Below are positions 25,908-34,915 of a DNA stretch of 64,000 nt, piece after piece. The stretch lies in NCBI RefSeq assembly GCF_023218175.1, contig NZ_JALPTH010000030.1:28275-92274 (forward strand), written 5' to 3'. How positions within the stretch are numbered: the stretch's first letter is position 1; the number at the start of each line of letters is the position of its first letter. The stretch comes from Streptomyces lichenis. Its GTDB lineage: Bacteria > Actinomycetota > Actinomycetes > Streptomycetales > Streptomycetaceae. A program made the translations under genes and the position numbers. The notes under the pieces are model-generated. The model had not been told where the DNA came from and searched no databases. It worked only from the letters and a program-made list of their open reading frames with translations.

Positions 25908-26132
25908 GGTGATCTCTCGGTCCTGTCGTCCGGTGTGGTCCGTGGTCCATGGTCCATCTGGTCCACCTGGTCGGTCGGGCGGCCCCCTGGCCCGTATGCG
26001 CACCCGTACGCGCCTCGCGTACTGCGCACGGGCCATGCTAACCATCGGCCGAACGGGGCGCCCGGGCGGAGCGGGACGGCCTCCGTACTGCCCGTGGTCC
26101 CGGCCGGGCCGGGGGCTGTCCGAGCGGCCGGA

Positions 26133-26147
26133 TACCCTGGAAGGGTG
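26133..26147 (+). promoter_or_regulatory. Candidate leaderless promoter of purK
   Basis: TACCCT lies 6 nt before the GTG start of purK. The GGAAGG next to the start is too close to serve as a ribosome site, so a leaderless transcript is likely. The same TACCCT-spacer-GTG layout occurs at 57535-57550. Confidence 0.45.
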
Positions 26148-27296
26148 ACGTTCCCGGTAGTCGGCATGGTCGGCGGCGGCCAGCTCGCCCGTATGACCCA
26201 CGAGGCGGGCATCCCCCTCGGCATCAGATTCAAGATCCTCAGTGACACTCCGCAGGATTCCGCGGCCCAGGTCGTCGGCGATGTCGTCATCGGCGACTAC
26301 CGCGACCTGGACACGCTCCGTGAGTTCGCCCGCGGCTGCGATGTGATCACCTTCGACCACGAGCATGTGCCCACCGAGCACCTGCGGGCCCTGGAAGCGG
26401 ACGGCATCCCCGTCCGCCCGGGGCCCGACGCCTTGGTGCACGCCCAGGACAAGGGCGTGATGCGGGCCAGGCTCACCGAGATCGGCGTGCCCTGCCCGCG
26501 CCACCGCATCGTGACCGACCCCGCCGACGTGGCCGCCTTCGCGGCCGAGGGCGGCGGCGAGGGGGACGGCTTCCCGGTCATCCTGAAGACGGTGCGCGGC
26601 GGGTACGACGGCAAGGGCGTGTGGTTCGTCCGCTCCGAGGCGGAGGCCCGCGACCCGTTCCTGGCGGGCGTCCCGGTGCTCGCCGAGGAGATGGTGGACT
26701 TCACCCGCGAGCTGGCGGCGAACGTCGTCCGCTCCCCGCACGGCCAGGCCGTGGCGTATCCGGTGGTGGAGTCCCGGCAGGTGGACGGCGTCTGCGACAC
26801 GGTGATCGCGCCCGCCCCCGAGCTCTCCGAGGAGCTGTCCGGCGCCGCCCAGGAGCTGGCCCTGCGGATCGCCCGCGAGCTGGGCGTGACCGGGCACCTG
26901 GCGGTCGAGCTGTTCGAGACCCGGGACGGCCGGATCCTCGTCAACGAGCTGGCCATGCGCCCGCACAACTCGGGCCACTGGACCCAGGACGGCGCGGTCA
27001 CCTCGCAGTTCGCCAACCATGTGCGGGCCGTGCTGGACCTGCCGCTCGGCGACCCGCGCCCGCGCGCCCCCTGGACGGTCATGGTCAACGTCCTCGGCGG
27101 CGACTACCCGGACATGTACCAGGGCTATCTGCACTGCATGGCCCGCGACCCCCAGCTGACGATCCACATGTACGGCAAGGACGTGAAGCCCGGCCGCAAG
27201 GTGGGCCATGTCAACACCTACGGCGACGAACTCGGCGAGGTGCTGGAGCGCGCCCGCCACGCCGCCGGCTATCTGCGAGGAACGATCGTTGAGTAA
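26145..27296 (+). CDS. purK: N5-carboxyaminoimidazole ribonucleotide synthetase
   Basis: This 383-aa ATP-grasp enzyme carboxylates AIR with bicarbonate and ATP in de novo purine synthesis. The N-terminal GMVGGGQLARM motif, the ATP-grasp lysine region ILKTVRGGYDGKGVW and the metal-binding strand ILVNELAMRPHNSGH are all present. The initiating GTG has no real Shine-Dalgarno sequence and is probably leaderless. The stop overlaps the purE start region, so the pair is coupled. Length is usual. Confidence 0.96.
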   Translation: MTFPVVGMVGGGQLARMTHEAGIPLGIRFKILSDTPQDSAAQVVGDVVIGDYRDLDTLREFARGCDVITFDHEHVPTEHLRALEADGIPVRPGPDALVHAQDKGVMRARLTEIGVPCPRHRIVTDPADVAAFAAEGGGEGDGFPVILKTVRGGYDGKGVWFVRSEAEARDPFLAGVPVLAEEMVDFTRELAANVVRSPHGQAVAYPVVESRQVDGVCDTVIAPAPELSEELSGAAQELALRIARELGVTGHLAVELFETRDGRILVNELAMRPHNSGHWTQDGAVTSQFANHVRAVLDLPLGDPRPRAPWTVMVNVLGGDYPDMYQGYLHCMARDPQLTIHMYGKDVKPGRKVGHVNTYGDELGEVLERARHAAGYLRGTIVE

Positions 27297-27813
27297 CCCA
27301 CTGGTCGGCATCGTGATGGGCTCGGACTCGGACTGGCCCGTGATGGAGGCCGCCGCGCAGGCGCTGGACGAGTTCGAGGTCCCGTACGAGGTGGACGTGG
27401 TCTCCGCGCACCGGATGCCGCGCGAGATGGTCTCCTACGGGGAGCGGGCGGCCGGTCGCGGGCTGAAGGCGATCGTGGCGGGCGCCGGCGGGGCCGCGCA
27501 CCTGCCCGGGATGCTCGCCTCGGTCACCCCGCTCCCGGTCATCGGCGTCCCCGTACCGCTGAAGTACCTGGACGGCATGGACTCCCTGCTCTCCATCGTG
27601 CAGATGCCGGCCGGGGTGCCGGTGGCCACCGTCTCGGTCGGCGGCGCCCGCAACGCGGGCCTGCTGGCCGCCCGTGTCCTCGCCACCGCCGACCCCGAGC
27701 TGCGCTCCCGTATGGAGGACTTCCAGCGCGAGCTGAACGAGCAGGCCACCGAGAAGGGCAAGCGGCTGCGGGCGAAGGTCGAGGGCTCCACGTCGTTCGG
27801 CTTCGCCCGGTGA
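27289..27813 (+). CDS. purE: N5-carboxyaminoimidazole ribonucleotide mutase
   Basis: This 174-aa class I PurE converts N5-CAIR to CAIR. Signature motifs are GIVMGSDSDWPVM at the N-terminus, SAHRMP with the catalytic histidine, and AGAGGAAHLPGM. The start is TTG 27289, which overlaps the purK stop and has GAGGAA 7 nt upstream; no ATG or GTG starts the domain correctly. Its stop overlaps the dipeptidase start by GTGA, so a three-gene transcript purK-purE-dipeptidase is likely. Confidence 0.95.
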   Translation: MSNPLVGIVMGSDSDWPVMEAAAQALDEFEVPYEVDVVSAHRMPREMVSYGERAAGRGLKAIVAGAGGAAHLPGMLASVTPLPVIGVPVPLKYLDGMDSLLSIVQMPAGVPVATVSVGGARNAGLLAARVLATADPELRSRMEDFQRELNEQATEKGKRLRAKVEGSTSFGFAR

Positions 27814-29009
27814 GCCCGGTGCCCGAGGTGCGGGGATCACTCGCCGAGGCCCGCGCCCTGCTGGCCGACTTCCCGGTGGTCGACGGGCACAACGACCTGC
27901 CCTGGGCGCTGCGCGAGCACGCCGGCTACGACCTCGACCGGCTGGACGTGGCCGCCGACCAGACCGGCCGGCTGCACACCGATCTGCCGCGGCTGCGCTC
28001 CGGCGGGGTCGGCGCCCAGTTCTGGTCCGTCTACGTCCGCAGCGACATGGCCGGGGACGACGCGGTCAGCGCCACCCTGGAGCAGATCGACTGCGTGGAC
28101 CGGCTGCTGGCCCGCCACCCGGCCGAGCTGGCCCCGGCGCTCACCGCCGACGACATGGAGGCCGCCCGCGCGGCCGGGCGGATCGCCTCCCTCAAGGGGG
28201 CCGAGGGCGGCCACTCCATCAACAGCTCCCTCGCCACCCTCCGCGCCCTCCACACCCTCGGCGTCCGCTATATGACGCTCACCCACAACGACAACATCCC
28301 CTGGGCCGACTCGGCGACCGACGAGCCGGGCGTGGGCGGGCTCTCCGCCTTCGGCCGCGAGGTCGTACGGGAGATGAACCGGCTCGGGATGCTGGTGGAC
28401 CTCTCCCATGTGGCGGCCACCACCATGCGGGACGCCCTGGACACCTCCGAGGCGCCGGTGATCTTCTCGCACTCCTCGGCCCGGGCGGTCTGCGACCACC
28501 CCCGCAACATCCCCGACGGCATCCTGGAGCGGCTGCCGGCCAACGGCGGCGTCGCCATGGCCACCTTCGTGCCCAAGTTCGTCCTGCCGGCGGCGGTGGA
28601 GTGGACCCGGCGCGCCGACGAGAACATGCGCGCCCACGGCCTGCACCACCTGGACACCAGCGCCCGGGCGATGGCCGTGCACGCGGCCTTCGAGGCGGCC
28701 GAACCGCGCCCCACCGCCACCGCGGCCACCGTCGCGGACCACCTGGACCACATGCGCGAGGCGGCCGGCATCGCGCACATCGGCATCGGCGGCGACTTCG
28801 ACGGCACCGCGTTCACCCCGTCCGACCTGGCGGACGTGGCCGGCTATCCGAACCTCATCGCCGAACTGCTCGACCGCCGCTGGTCGCGTACCGACATCGC
28901 CATGCTGACCTGGCAGAACGCGGTCCGGGTGCTCCGCGACGCCGAGTCCGTGGCCCGCGCCTCGACCCGGCCCCCGTCCACCGCCACCCTCGCCTCCCTG
29001 GACGGCTGA
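27810..29009 (+). CDS. Membrane dipeptidase (peptidase M19, renal dipeptidase-like)
   Basis: This 399-aa binuclear zinc amidohydrolase-fold enzyme hydrolyses L-Xaa-D/L-Xaa dipeptides. All ligands are intact: H27 and D29 in DGHNDL, bridging E132 in KGAEGGHS, H200 in DLSH, H221 in SHSSAR, and the aspartate in GGDFDG (about 329). From memory it matches Sco3058 of S. coelicolor, a characterised homologue of human renal dipeptidase. It has no signal peptide, so it is cytoplasmic. It overlaps purE by GTGA, although its function has no obvious purine link. Confidence 0.93.
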   Translation: MSPVPEVRGSLAEARALLADFPVVDGHNDLPWALREHAGYDLDRLDVAADQTGRLHTDLPRLRSGGVGAQFWSVYVRSDMAGDDAVSATLEQIDCVDRLLARHPAELAPALTADDMEAARAAGRIASLKGAEGGHSINSSLATLRALHTLGVRYMTLTHNDNIPWADSATDEPGVGGLSAFGREVVREMNRLGMLVDLSHVAATTMRDALDTSEAPVIFSHSSARAVCDHPRNIPDGILERLPANGGVAMATFVPKFVLPAAVEWTRRADENMRAHGLHHLDTSARAMAVHAAFEAAEPRPTATAATVADHLDHMREAAGIAHIGIGGDFDGTAFTPSDLADVAGYPNLIAELLDRRWSRTDIAMLTWQNAVRVLRDAESVARASTRPPSTATLASLDG

Positions 29010-29040
29010 CCCGCCCGAAGGCAGGACGAACGGCCCGTAC

Positions 29041-29074
29041 GCGGCGGTGTCCCCCATCCGGCGGACACCGCCGC
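29041..29074 (+). terminator. Hairpin after first dipeptidase gene
   Basis: GCGGCGGTGTCC and its perfect complement (12-bp arms, 10-nt loop) lie 32 nt after the first dipeptidase stop. It probably ends the purK-purE-dipeptidase transcript. Confidence 0.7.
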
Positions 29075-29109
29075 GCCGTCGCATCCGCTCCGTGCCACCG
29101 TGGTGGGCA

Positions 29110-29162
29110 GGGCGTGCCGTCCGGAGCGCGCTGCCCCCCCCGCTCGCCCGGACGGCACGCCC
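29110..29162 (+). promoter_or_regulatory. 15-bp-arm hairpin before second dipeptidase gene
   Basis: GGGCGTGCCGTCCGG and its perfect complement enclose a 23-nt loop. The structure ends 28 nt before ATG 29191. It could be a second terminator, or a leader element of the following gene. Confidence 0.5.
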
Positions 29163-29190
29163 GCACCGTCTCGTGTCCCGGAGCGGAGCC

Positions 29191-30249
29191 ATGGCAGACC
29201 TTCAGCACCTCCCGTACGCGGATTCCGCCGCCTTCGGAGAGCCCGACGACCCGCCTCCCGCCCAGGCACCCACCCCCGCCGCGTTCGACCTGGAGCGCGC
29301 CCGCGTGCTGCTGGCCGCCCAACTGGTGGTGGACGGCCACAACACCCTGGGCCAGCAGCTGGACCACACCCACTGGCAGGACCTGATGTACGGGTCCGTC
29401 CTGCTGGACACCGACATCCCGCGCATCCGGGCCGGCGGGGTCGGCGCCCAGTTCTGGTCCCTGCACACCGGCCCGGACGCCACCGGCGACAGCGCGGTCA
29501 GCGCCACCCTGGACCGGATCGACGCGGTCACCACCCTGATCGCCTCCTGCCCGGAGGCGCTGCGCCTGGTCACCGGCGCCGACGAGATGGCCGAGGCCCG
29601 CGACAGCGGCCGGATCGCCTCGCTCCTCGGCCCGGTCGCCGGGGCCGCGCTCGCCGACTCGCTGGGCACCCTGCGCGCGTACCACGCCCTCGGCGTCCGC
29701 AGCGCCACCGTGGCCGGGGCCCACTGGACGGCCACCGGGCTCACCCCCTTCGGCGAGTCCGTCATCCGCGAGATGAACCGCCTGGGCGTCCTGGTCGACC
29801 TCTCCGGCGCCGCCGAGGAGACCATGGACCGCGTACTGGCCGTCACCAGCGCCCCGGTGATCCTCTCCCGCTCCGCCGCGCGCGTCCTCACCGACCACCC
29901 CGGCAACGTCTCCGACGACATCCTGCGCCGGCTGCGCGCCAACCGGGGTGTCTGCATGGTCAGTTTCGCCCCCGGCCAGGTGTGCCACGACGACCAGCCG
30001 GCCTCCCTCCGGGACGTCGCCGACCATGTCGAGCACGTCCGCGCCCTGGCCGGCCCCGAGTCCGTCGGCCTGGCCGGCTCCTACGGCACCGCCGTCGACG
30101 CCCCGCACACCATCGGCCTGGAGGACGCCTCCTGCTACCCCAACCTCATCGCGGAGCTGCTGCACCGCGACTGGTCGGAGGCCGATATCGCGGCACTGAC
30201 CTGGGGCAACGCGGCGAGAGTGGTACGGGAGGCCAAAGCGCCCCACTAG
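29191..30249 (+). CDS. Dipeptidase-fold pseudoenzyme (M19 paralogue lacking metal ligands)
   Basis: This 352-aa paralogue of the preceding dipeptidase keeps the scaffold (GGVGAQFWSLHTG, REMNRLGVLVDLS, SCYPNLIAELLHRDW) but has lost the active site. HND is HNT (T52), the bridging Glu is V149 (GPVAGAA), DLSH is DLSG (G206), SHSSAR is SRSAAR (R227), and GGDFDG reads AGSYGT. Only H50 remains. The frame is intact with a normal ribosome site, so it is an expressed-looking pseudoenzyme rather than a decayed gene. It may bind the active paralogue or a ligand; that is inference. Confidence 0.88.
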   Translation: MADLQHLPYADSAAFGEPDDPPPAQAPTPAAFDLERARVLLAAQLVVDGHNTLGQQLDHTHWQDLMYGSVLLDTDIPRIRAGGVGAQFWSLHTGPDATGDSAVSATLDRIDAVTTLIASCPEALRLVTGADEMAEARDSGRIASLLGPVAGAALADSLGTLRAYHALGVRSATVAGAHWTATGLTPFGESVIREMNRLGVLVDLSGAAEETMDRVLAVTSAPVILSRSAARVLTDHPGNVSDDILRRLRANRGVCMVSFAPGQVCHDDQPASLRDVADHVEHVRALAGPESVGLAGSYGTAVDAPHTIGLEDASCYPNLIAELLHRDWSEADIAALTWGNAARVVREAKAPH

Positions 30250-30324
30250 CGGCGCCCACCGGACCGAGCGCGACTCGGACGACACCGAGGCTCGCGTCCG
30301 CGTCGACATCGACTGCCCCGGGGG

Positions 30325-31413
30325 TCACACCCGGGTCAGGGCGGAACGGGTCGGCACCGGCCGGCGGGTCGTGGACGTCAACGTCCTCTGACCCCCGTCC
30401 CCCGCCGCCCGTCTCCGCTCGCTCACCCACTTCTGCCAGTCGCGCGGCGACTGCCCGTACTCCTCCCGGAAGGCCCGGCTGAAGTGGCTCGGGCTCACAA
30501 AACCCCAGCGCCGGGCGACCGCCGCCACACCGTCCCGGGCGGCGGCGGGTTCCAGCAGGTCCTGGCGGCAGCGCTTGAGCCGCTCCGCGCGGATCCACCG
30601 GCCCACCGACAACTCCTCGGCGCGGAACAGCACATGCAGATAGCGGACCGAGATGAAGTGCGCGGCGGCGATGGTGGCCGGCGACAGATCGGGATCGCCC
30701 AGGTTGCGGATGACGTGGTCCTTCACCCGGACGAGCAGGGCCGCGGCCCGGTCCGGCGCCTGCGGGGCGAACCGCCCGCACCGCTCGTCGATCAGCATGG
30801 CCAGCAGGTCCAGCGCCGTCCTGCCCAGCTGATGGCCCATCGGCCCCTCCAACTCGGCGGCGGAGCTTCCCAGTCGGGAGAGGAAGGACGCCACCAGTCG
30901 GTGGCAGCCGTCCGTGCGGGCGAACGCGGTCGCGGTCACCGCCCGCAGGTCCCCCTCCCGTACCCGTAGATCGGCCCGGGGGAACTGGAACGAGAGGAAC
31001 CGGAAGGCGCACCGCAGTTCCTTGCGGAACGGCCGCGAGGGGTCGGAGAGCGACAGTTCGCCCGGCCCGATACGGGACTGCCGGCCGTCCTGGTCCTTGA
31101 GCGCCGCACCCCGCTGCTGGAGGCTCAGGATGAGGAAGTCGTCACCGCCCCGGGCGATGAGCCGCCGGTTGCGGGTCACCGCCTGCGGCCCCGCCTCGAC
31201 CCGCGACACCTGTACGGGGCCGAGCTGCCGGCTGACGATGCGCCCGGGGGCCGGAGCCGCCTCCAGGAACCGCACATCGAGCGGGACGAACGCCCGGGAC
31301 ACCGCCTCGTGCCAGAGCTCCGCCCGGTCCCCGGACACGGGAAGCGGCGCGGTGTCCAGGCCGGCGGTGGCGAAGAGACCGACGGGAGCAGGATCAGGCG
31401 ACTCAGGGGACAC
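30325..31413 (-). CDS. AraC family transcriptional regulator
   Basis: This 362-aa protein has an N-terminal cupin-like sensing domain (about residues 20-210, of the AraC-type group with FRFLSFQFPRADL) and a C-terminal AraC helix-turn-helix pair. The pair shows IAAAHFISVRYLHVLFRAEE and VAAVARRWGFVSPSHFSRAF, ending YGQSPRDWQ. GTG 31413 is chosen because GGAGGAACA precedes it. The same frame stays open for another 2.9 kb antisense to the next gene, but that part is shadow. It is divergent from the XRE/NB-ARC regulator across 63 nt. The target is unknown. Confidence 0.9.
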   Translation of the reverse strand: MSPESPDPAPVGLFATAGLDTAPLPVSGDRAELWHEAVSRAFVPLDVRFLEAAPAPGRIVSRQLGPVQVSRVEAGPQAVTRNRRLIARGGDDFLILSLQQRGAALKDQDGRQSRIGPGELSLSDPSRPFRKELRCAFRFLSFQFPRADLRVREGDLRAVTATAFARTDGCHRLVASFLSRLGSSAAELEGPMGHQLGRTALDLLAMLIDERCGRFAPQAPDRAAALLVRVKDHVIRNLGDPDLSPATIAAAHFISVRYLHVLFRAEELSVGRWIRAERLKRCRQDLLEPAAARDGVAAVARRWGFVSPSHFSRAFREEYGQSPRDWQKWVSERRRAAGDGGQRTLTSTTRRPVPTRSALTRV

Positions 31414-31429
31414 TGTTCCTCCGATCGTT

Positions 31430-31460
31430 CCGGAGCGATATGTGACCACATCGGCTCCGG
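31430..31460. promoter_or_regulatory. Nested palindrome in divergent regulator promoter
   Basis: CCGGAGC (31430-31436) pairs with GCTCCGG (31454-31460). Inside lies ATGTG-AC-CACAT (31440-31451), offset by one base. The element sits midway in the 63-nt gap between two divergent regulator genes, where it could serve both promoters. Confidence 0.5.
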
Positions 31461-31476
31461 GACGGACCAGGAACGA

Positions 31477-33969
31477 ATGCAGGCACAAGCAACAGGAAGA
31501 AGTACGGAAGACGTGCGGGAACAAGCACAGGACGGCCCCGGGGGTACGGGCCCGGCGGGGGAGGACACGGCCGCGTTCGGGGCGCTGCTGCGGAGTCTGC
31601 GGCTGGCGAGAGCGCTGACCCTGGAGGGCCTGGCCGAGGCCTCGGGTCTGAGCGCGCGCGGCATCGGGGACCTGGAGCGCGGGCGGCGGGCCAGCCCGCA
31701 GCGCCGTACGGTGACCGCCCTCGCCGACGCCCTGCGCCTGTCCCCGGAGGAGCACCGGCAGCTGCTGGCCGCCGCCCGCCCGCCCCGCACCCCGGGGCCC
31801 TCCGCCGCCGGAGCGCGGTCCCTGCCGTTGCCCCGGGGCGTGGACGACTTCACCGGCCGCGAGGCGGAGTTGGCCCTGCTGGAGCGGCTGGCCACCCAGG
31901 CCGCGTCGGACGAGGCCGCCGGCGGGCCGGTGCCGACGACCGGGACGACGGAGGCCCCCGGCCGGCCGGTGACGACCACGGCGGCACAGGCCCCCAGGCA
32001 GCCCGCGTCCCCCGGGGCGCCGCAGCCCGCACCCCGGCAGCCGGTGGCGGTGAACGGCGGCCGGCAGCCCGTGGTGGTGACGGTGAGCGGGCAGCCGGGG
32101 GCCGGCAAGACCACACTCGTCCTCCAGGCCGCCCGCCGGCTCGGCCACCACTTCCCGGACGGCCGGCTCGTGGTGGACCTGCGCGGTGTGGACGAGGAGC
32201 CGCCCGGCACCACCGAACTGCTCCTCGGGGTGCTCAAGTCCCTCGGCGTGGCCGACCGCGAACTGCTCGACGCCGGCCCGGAGGGCCTGAAGGAGCTGTA
32301 CGGGCGGGTGCTGGCCGAGCGCCGGTGCCTGCTGGTCCTGGACAACGCCCGCGACGAGGCGCAGGTCCGCCCGCTGCTGCCCGGCGCCGGACCGGCCATG
32401 GTGCTGGTCACCAGCCGCCGCATGCTGACCGGGCTGGACAGCGTCCACCGGCTGCCGCTGGGCGCGCTCAGCCCGCCGGAGGCGGTCGCCTTCCTGGCCG
32501 ACCTGGCCGGCCCCGGCCGCGCGGCGGCCGACCCCGAGGCACTGGCGGCGGTGGCCGGCTACTGCGGCCATCTGCCGCTGGCCCTGCGGGTGGCGGGCAA
32601 CTGGCTGGCCACCCGCGCCGATGTGCCGGTGCGCCGGCTGGCCGGGCGGCTGGCCGTGGAGCACCGGCGGCTGGACGCGCTGGCCGCCGGGGACGTCAGC
32701 GTGGCGAGCGCCTTCGACCTCTCGTACCGCCATCTCGGCCCCACCGCGGCCCTGATGTTCCGCCGCCTGGCCCTGGTGCCCGGCCAGGACACCGGGGTGC
32801 CCGGTGCGGCCCGGCTCACCGGGCAGGACCCGTTCGACGCCGAGGACACCCTGGAGGAGCTGGTCGAGGCCGGGCTGCTGGGCGCGTCCGGGGAGCGCTA
32901 CCGGCTGCACGACCTGCTCTGCCTGTACGCCCGCACCCGGCTGTCCGTCGAGGACCGCCCGGAGGACACCGAGGCGGCCCGGGCGGCGCTGTACGCCTGG
33001 CTGCTGGACACCACCGTACGGGCGGGCCGCTGGTACGAGCCCGACCACGACCCCTCGCGGATCGATCCGGACTCCGTCCCCGACCTCCCCGACCCCGCCA
33101 CCGCCCGCCGCTGGCTGCAGGCCGAGAGCGTCAACTGGCCGGCCGCCCTGCGCGCCGCCGCGGCGGCCGGCGACCACGCCCGGGTGGTGGAGGTGGCCGA
33201 GGCCCTGCACTGGTTCTCCGACCACTGGATCTTCTGGGGCCACTGGCCCGAGGTCTTCGGCACCGCCGCCCGGTCCGCCGAGGCCCTGGGCGACCCGCTC
33301 GCCGAGGCCACCCAGCTCAACTACCACTCCTGGGCGCTGACCGTCTGCGAGGGCCGCCCGGAGGAGGGCCTGGCCCGGGCCACCCGGGCCCTGGACTCCG
33401 CCGTACGCGCCGGCGACCTGGTCCAGCAGGCGTGGGCGCACCACTACCGGTCGCTGGCCTACGAGCGGCTGGACCGCCCCGACCTCGCCCTGGACCACAT
33501 CGAGCAGGCGGCCCGGCTCTTCGAGGCCGGCGGCGACCTCAACGGCACCCTTCAGGCGCTCCACGGCCGTGCCATCGCGCTCCGTGACAGCGGCCGGGCC
33601 GCCGAGTCCCTGGCCTGCTACCGCGACGCCCTCGCCTATCTGGACGAGCACAAGGACCGCCTGCCCGCCCACATCGCCGGCTTCGCCCGGCACGAGATCC
33701 TCGGCGGGATCGGGCAGTGCCACGGCCGCCTGGGGCAGTGGGACGAGGCCGTGAGCCATCTGCACCGCTCCATCGACGTCTGCCTGGCCAGCGGGAACAC
33801 CGCCATGCTCAGCCGCAAGATCGTGTTCCTGGCGGACATCCTCCAGGCCGCGGGCCGCCTGGACGAGGCCCGGGAGGCCTACGCCCGCTGCCTCGCCCTC
33901 GGCCCCGACGCCGACCCCACCCGCCTCGCCCACGCCCGCGACCAGCTCGACCGCCTGGACGCCGACTGA
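31477..33969 (+). CDS. XRE-type regulator with NB-ARC ATPase and TPR repeats
   Basis: This 830-aa multidomain regulator has an N-terminal XRE helix-turn-helix (LEGLAEASGLSARGIGDLER, about residues 45-75). A Pro/Thr-rich linker leads to an NB-ARC/STAND ATPase with Walker A GQPGAGKTTLV, Walker B CLLVLDNARDE and the RNBS-like TSRRM. TPR repeats run to the end. Such proteins are common Streptomyces pathway regulators that switch on nucleotide and ligand binding. The start ATG follows AGGA. It is divergent from the AraC gene; the downstream alpha/beta hydrolase 157 nt away may be a target. Confidence 0.92.
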   Translation: MQAQATGRSTEDVREQAQDGPGGTGPAGEDTAAFGALLRSLRLARALTLEGLAEASGLSARGIGDLERGRRASPQRRTVTALADALRLSPEEHRQLLAAARPPRTPGPSAAGARSLPLPRGVDDFTGREAELALLERLATQAASDEAAGGPVPTTGTTEAPGRPVTTTAAQAPRQPASPGAPQPAPRQPVAVNGGRQPVVVTVSGQPGAGKTTLVLQAARRLGHHFPDGRLVVDLRGVDEEPPGTTELLLGVLKSLGVADRELLDAGPEGLKELYGRVLAERRCLLVLDNARDEAQVRPLLPGAGPAMVLVTSRRMLTGLDSVHRLPLGALSPPEAVAFLADLAGPGRAAADPEALAAVAGYCGHLPLALRVAGNWLATRADVPVRRLAGRLAVEHRRLDALAAGDVSVASAFDLSYRHLGPTAALMFRRLALVPGQDTGVPGAARLTGQDPFDAEDTLEELVEAGLLGASGERYRLHDLLCLYARTRLSVEDRPEDTEAARAALYAWLLDTTVRAGRWYEPDHDPSRIDPDSVPDLPDPATARRWLQAESVNWPAALRAAAAAGDHARVVEVAEALHWFSDHWIFWGHWPEVFGTAARSAEALGDPLAEATQLNYHSWALTVCEGRPEEGLARATRALDSAVRAGDLVQQAWAHHYRSLAYERLDRPDLALDHIEQAARLFEAGGDLNGTLQALHGRAIALRDSGRAAESLACYRDALAYLDEHKDRLPAHIAGFARHEILGGIGQCHGRLGQWDEAVSHLHRSIDVCLASGNTAMLSRKIVFLADILQAAGRLDEAREAYARCLALGPDADPTRLAHARDQLDRLDAD

Positions 33970-34126
33970 GCGCCCCGACGGAGCGGCCCCGAGGGAGTCG
34001 ACCCGACACTGCGCGCCGAGGCCACAACCACTGCGCCGACCGTCAACTCCCCCTGCACCACCACTCCTACGGTGAGATCCCCGCCGGCCCCGCACCGGCG
34101 CCCCGACCCGACCACAAGGAGCCCCC

Positions 34127-34840
34127 ATGACCACCCCCACCGTCCTGCTCGTCCACGGGGCCTTCGCCGACGCCGCGAGCTGGTCCGGCGTCATCACCGA
34201 ACTGCGCGGCCAGGGCATCCCGGTGATCGCCCCGCCCAACCCGCTGCGCGGCCTCGCCTCCGACGCCGCGTACATCGCCTCCGTCGCCGCCCAGATCGAC
34301 GGCCCCGTCATCCTGGTCGGCCACTCCTACGGCGGCGCGCTGATCACCGTGGCCGGCACCCAGGAGAACGTCACCGGCCTCGTCTACATCGCGGCCTACG
34401 TCCTGGAGGAGGGCGAGAGCCTCGGCGAACTCCAGGGCGGCTTCCCGGCGACGCCCCTGGTGAGCAGCCTCCGCCAGTGGACCTACCCGGTCCCCGGCGC
34501 GGAGCCCGCCGTGGAGGTCACCCTCGCCGAGGACGCCTTCCCGACCGTCTTCGGCGCCGACGTACCCCTCGCCACCGCGCAGATCCTCGCCGTCGCGCAG
34601 CGCCCGCTCGCCGCCGCCGCCTTCGAGGAGGCCGCCTCCGCCGCCGCCTGGAAGACCAAGCCCTCCTGGGCGCTGGTCGCCGCCGGGGACCAGGCGATCA
34701 ACCCCGAGGTCCAGCGCTTCGGCGCCAAGCGGGCCGGAGCCACCGTCGTCGAGGCCGAGGGCGCCTCACACGCGGTCGCCGTCTCCCGCCCCAAGGACGT
34801 CGCCGACCTGATCCTCCAGGCGGTCCGCGCCACCGCCTGA
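34127..34840 (+). CDS. Alpha/beta hydrolase
   Basis: This 237-aa single-domain alpha/beta hydrolase has the oxyanion strand LLVHGAFADAASW, nucleophile S67 in VGHSYGGAL, and a C-terminal histidine in EGASHAVAVS. It resembles the short cytoplasmic esterase/haloperoxidase-like group annotated simply as alpha/beta hydrolase. AAGGAG lies 6 nt before the ATG. It is in the same orientation as the large XRE/NB-ARC regulator. Substrate unknown. Confidence 0.92.
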   Translation: MTTPTVLLVHGAFADAASWSGVITELRGQGIPVIAPPNPLRGLASDAAYIASVAAQIDGPVILVGHSYGGALITVAGTQENVTGLVYIAAYVLEEGESLGELQGGFPATPLVSSLRQWTYPVPGAEPAVEVTLAEDAFPTVFGADVPLATAQILAVAQRPLAAAAFEEAASAAAWKTKPSWALVAAGDQAINPEVQRFGAKRAGATVVEAEGASHAVAVSRPKDVADLILQAVRATA

Positions 34841-34915
34841 GCCCCTGGCTCCCGGCTGCCACCCCCGTAGGAGCCGGAAGCCGAGCCCCAAGGCCACAAG
34901 GCCCCCCTCCCGCGA

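Noticed and set aside
31414..34311. A 2.9-kb open frame antisense to the XRE/NB-ARC gene, continuous with the AraC gene
   Set aside because: Its translation is low-complexity Gly/Arg/Ala sequence with no recognisable domain, typical of antisense frames in high-GC DNA. The plus-strand frame has clear HTH, NB-ARC and TPR features.
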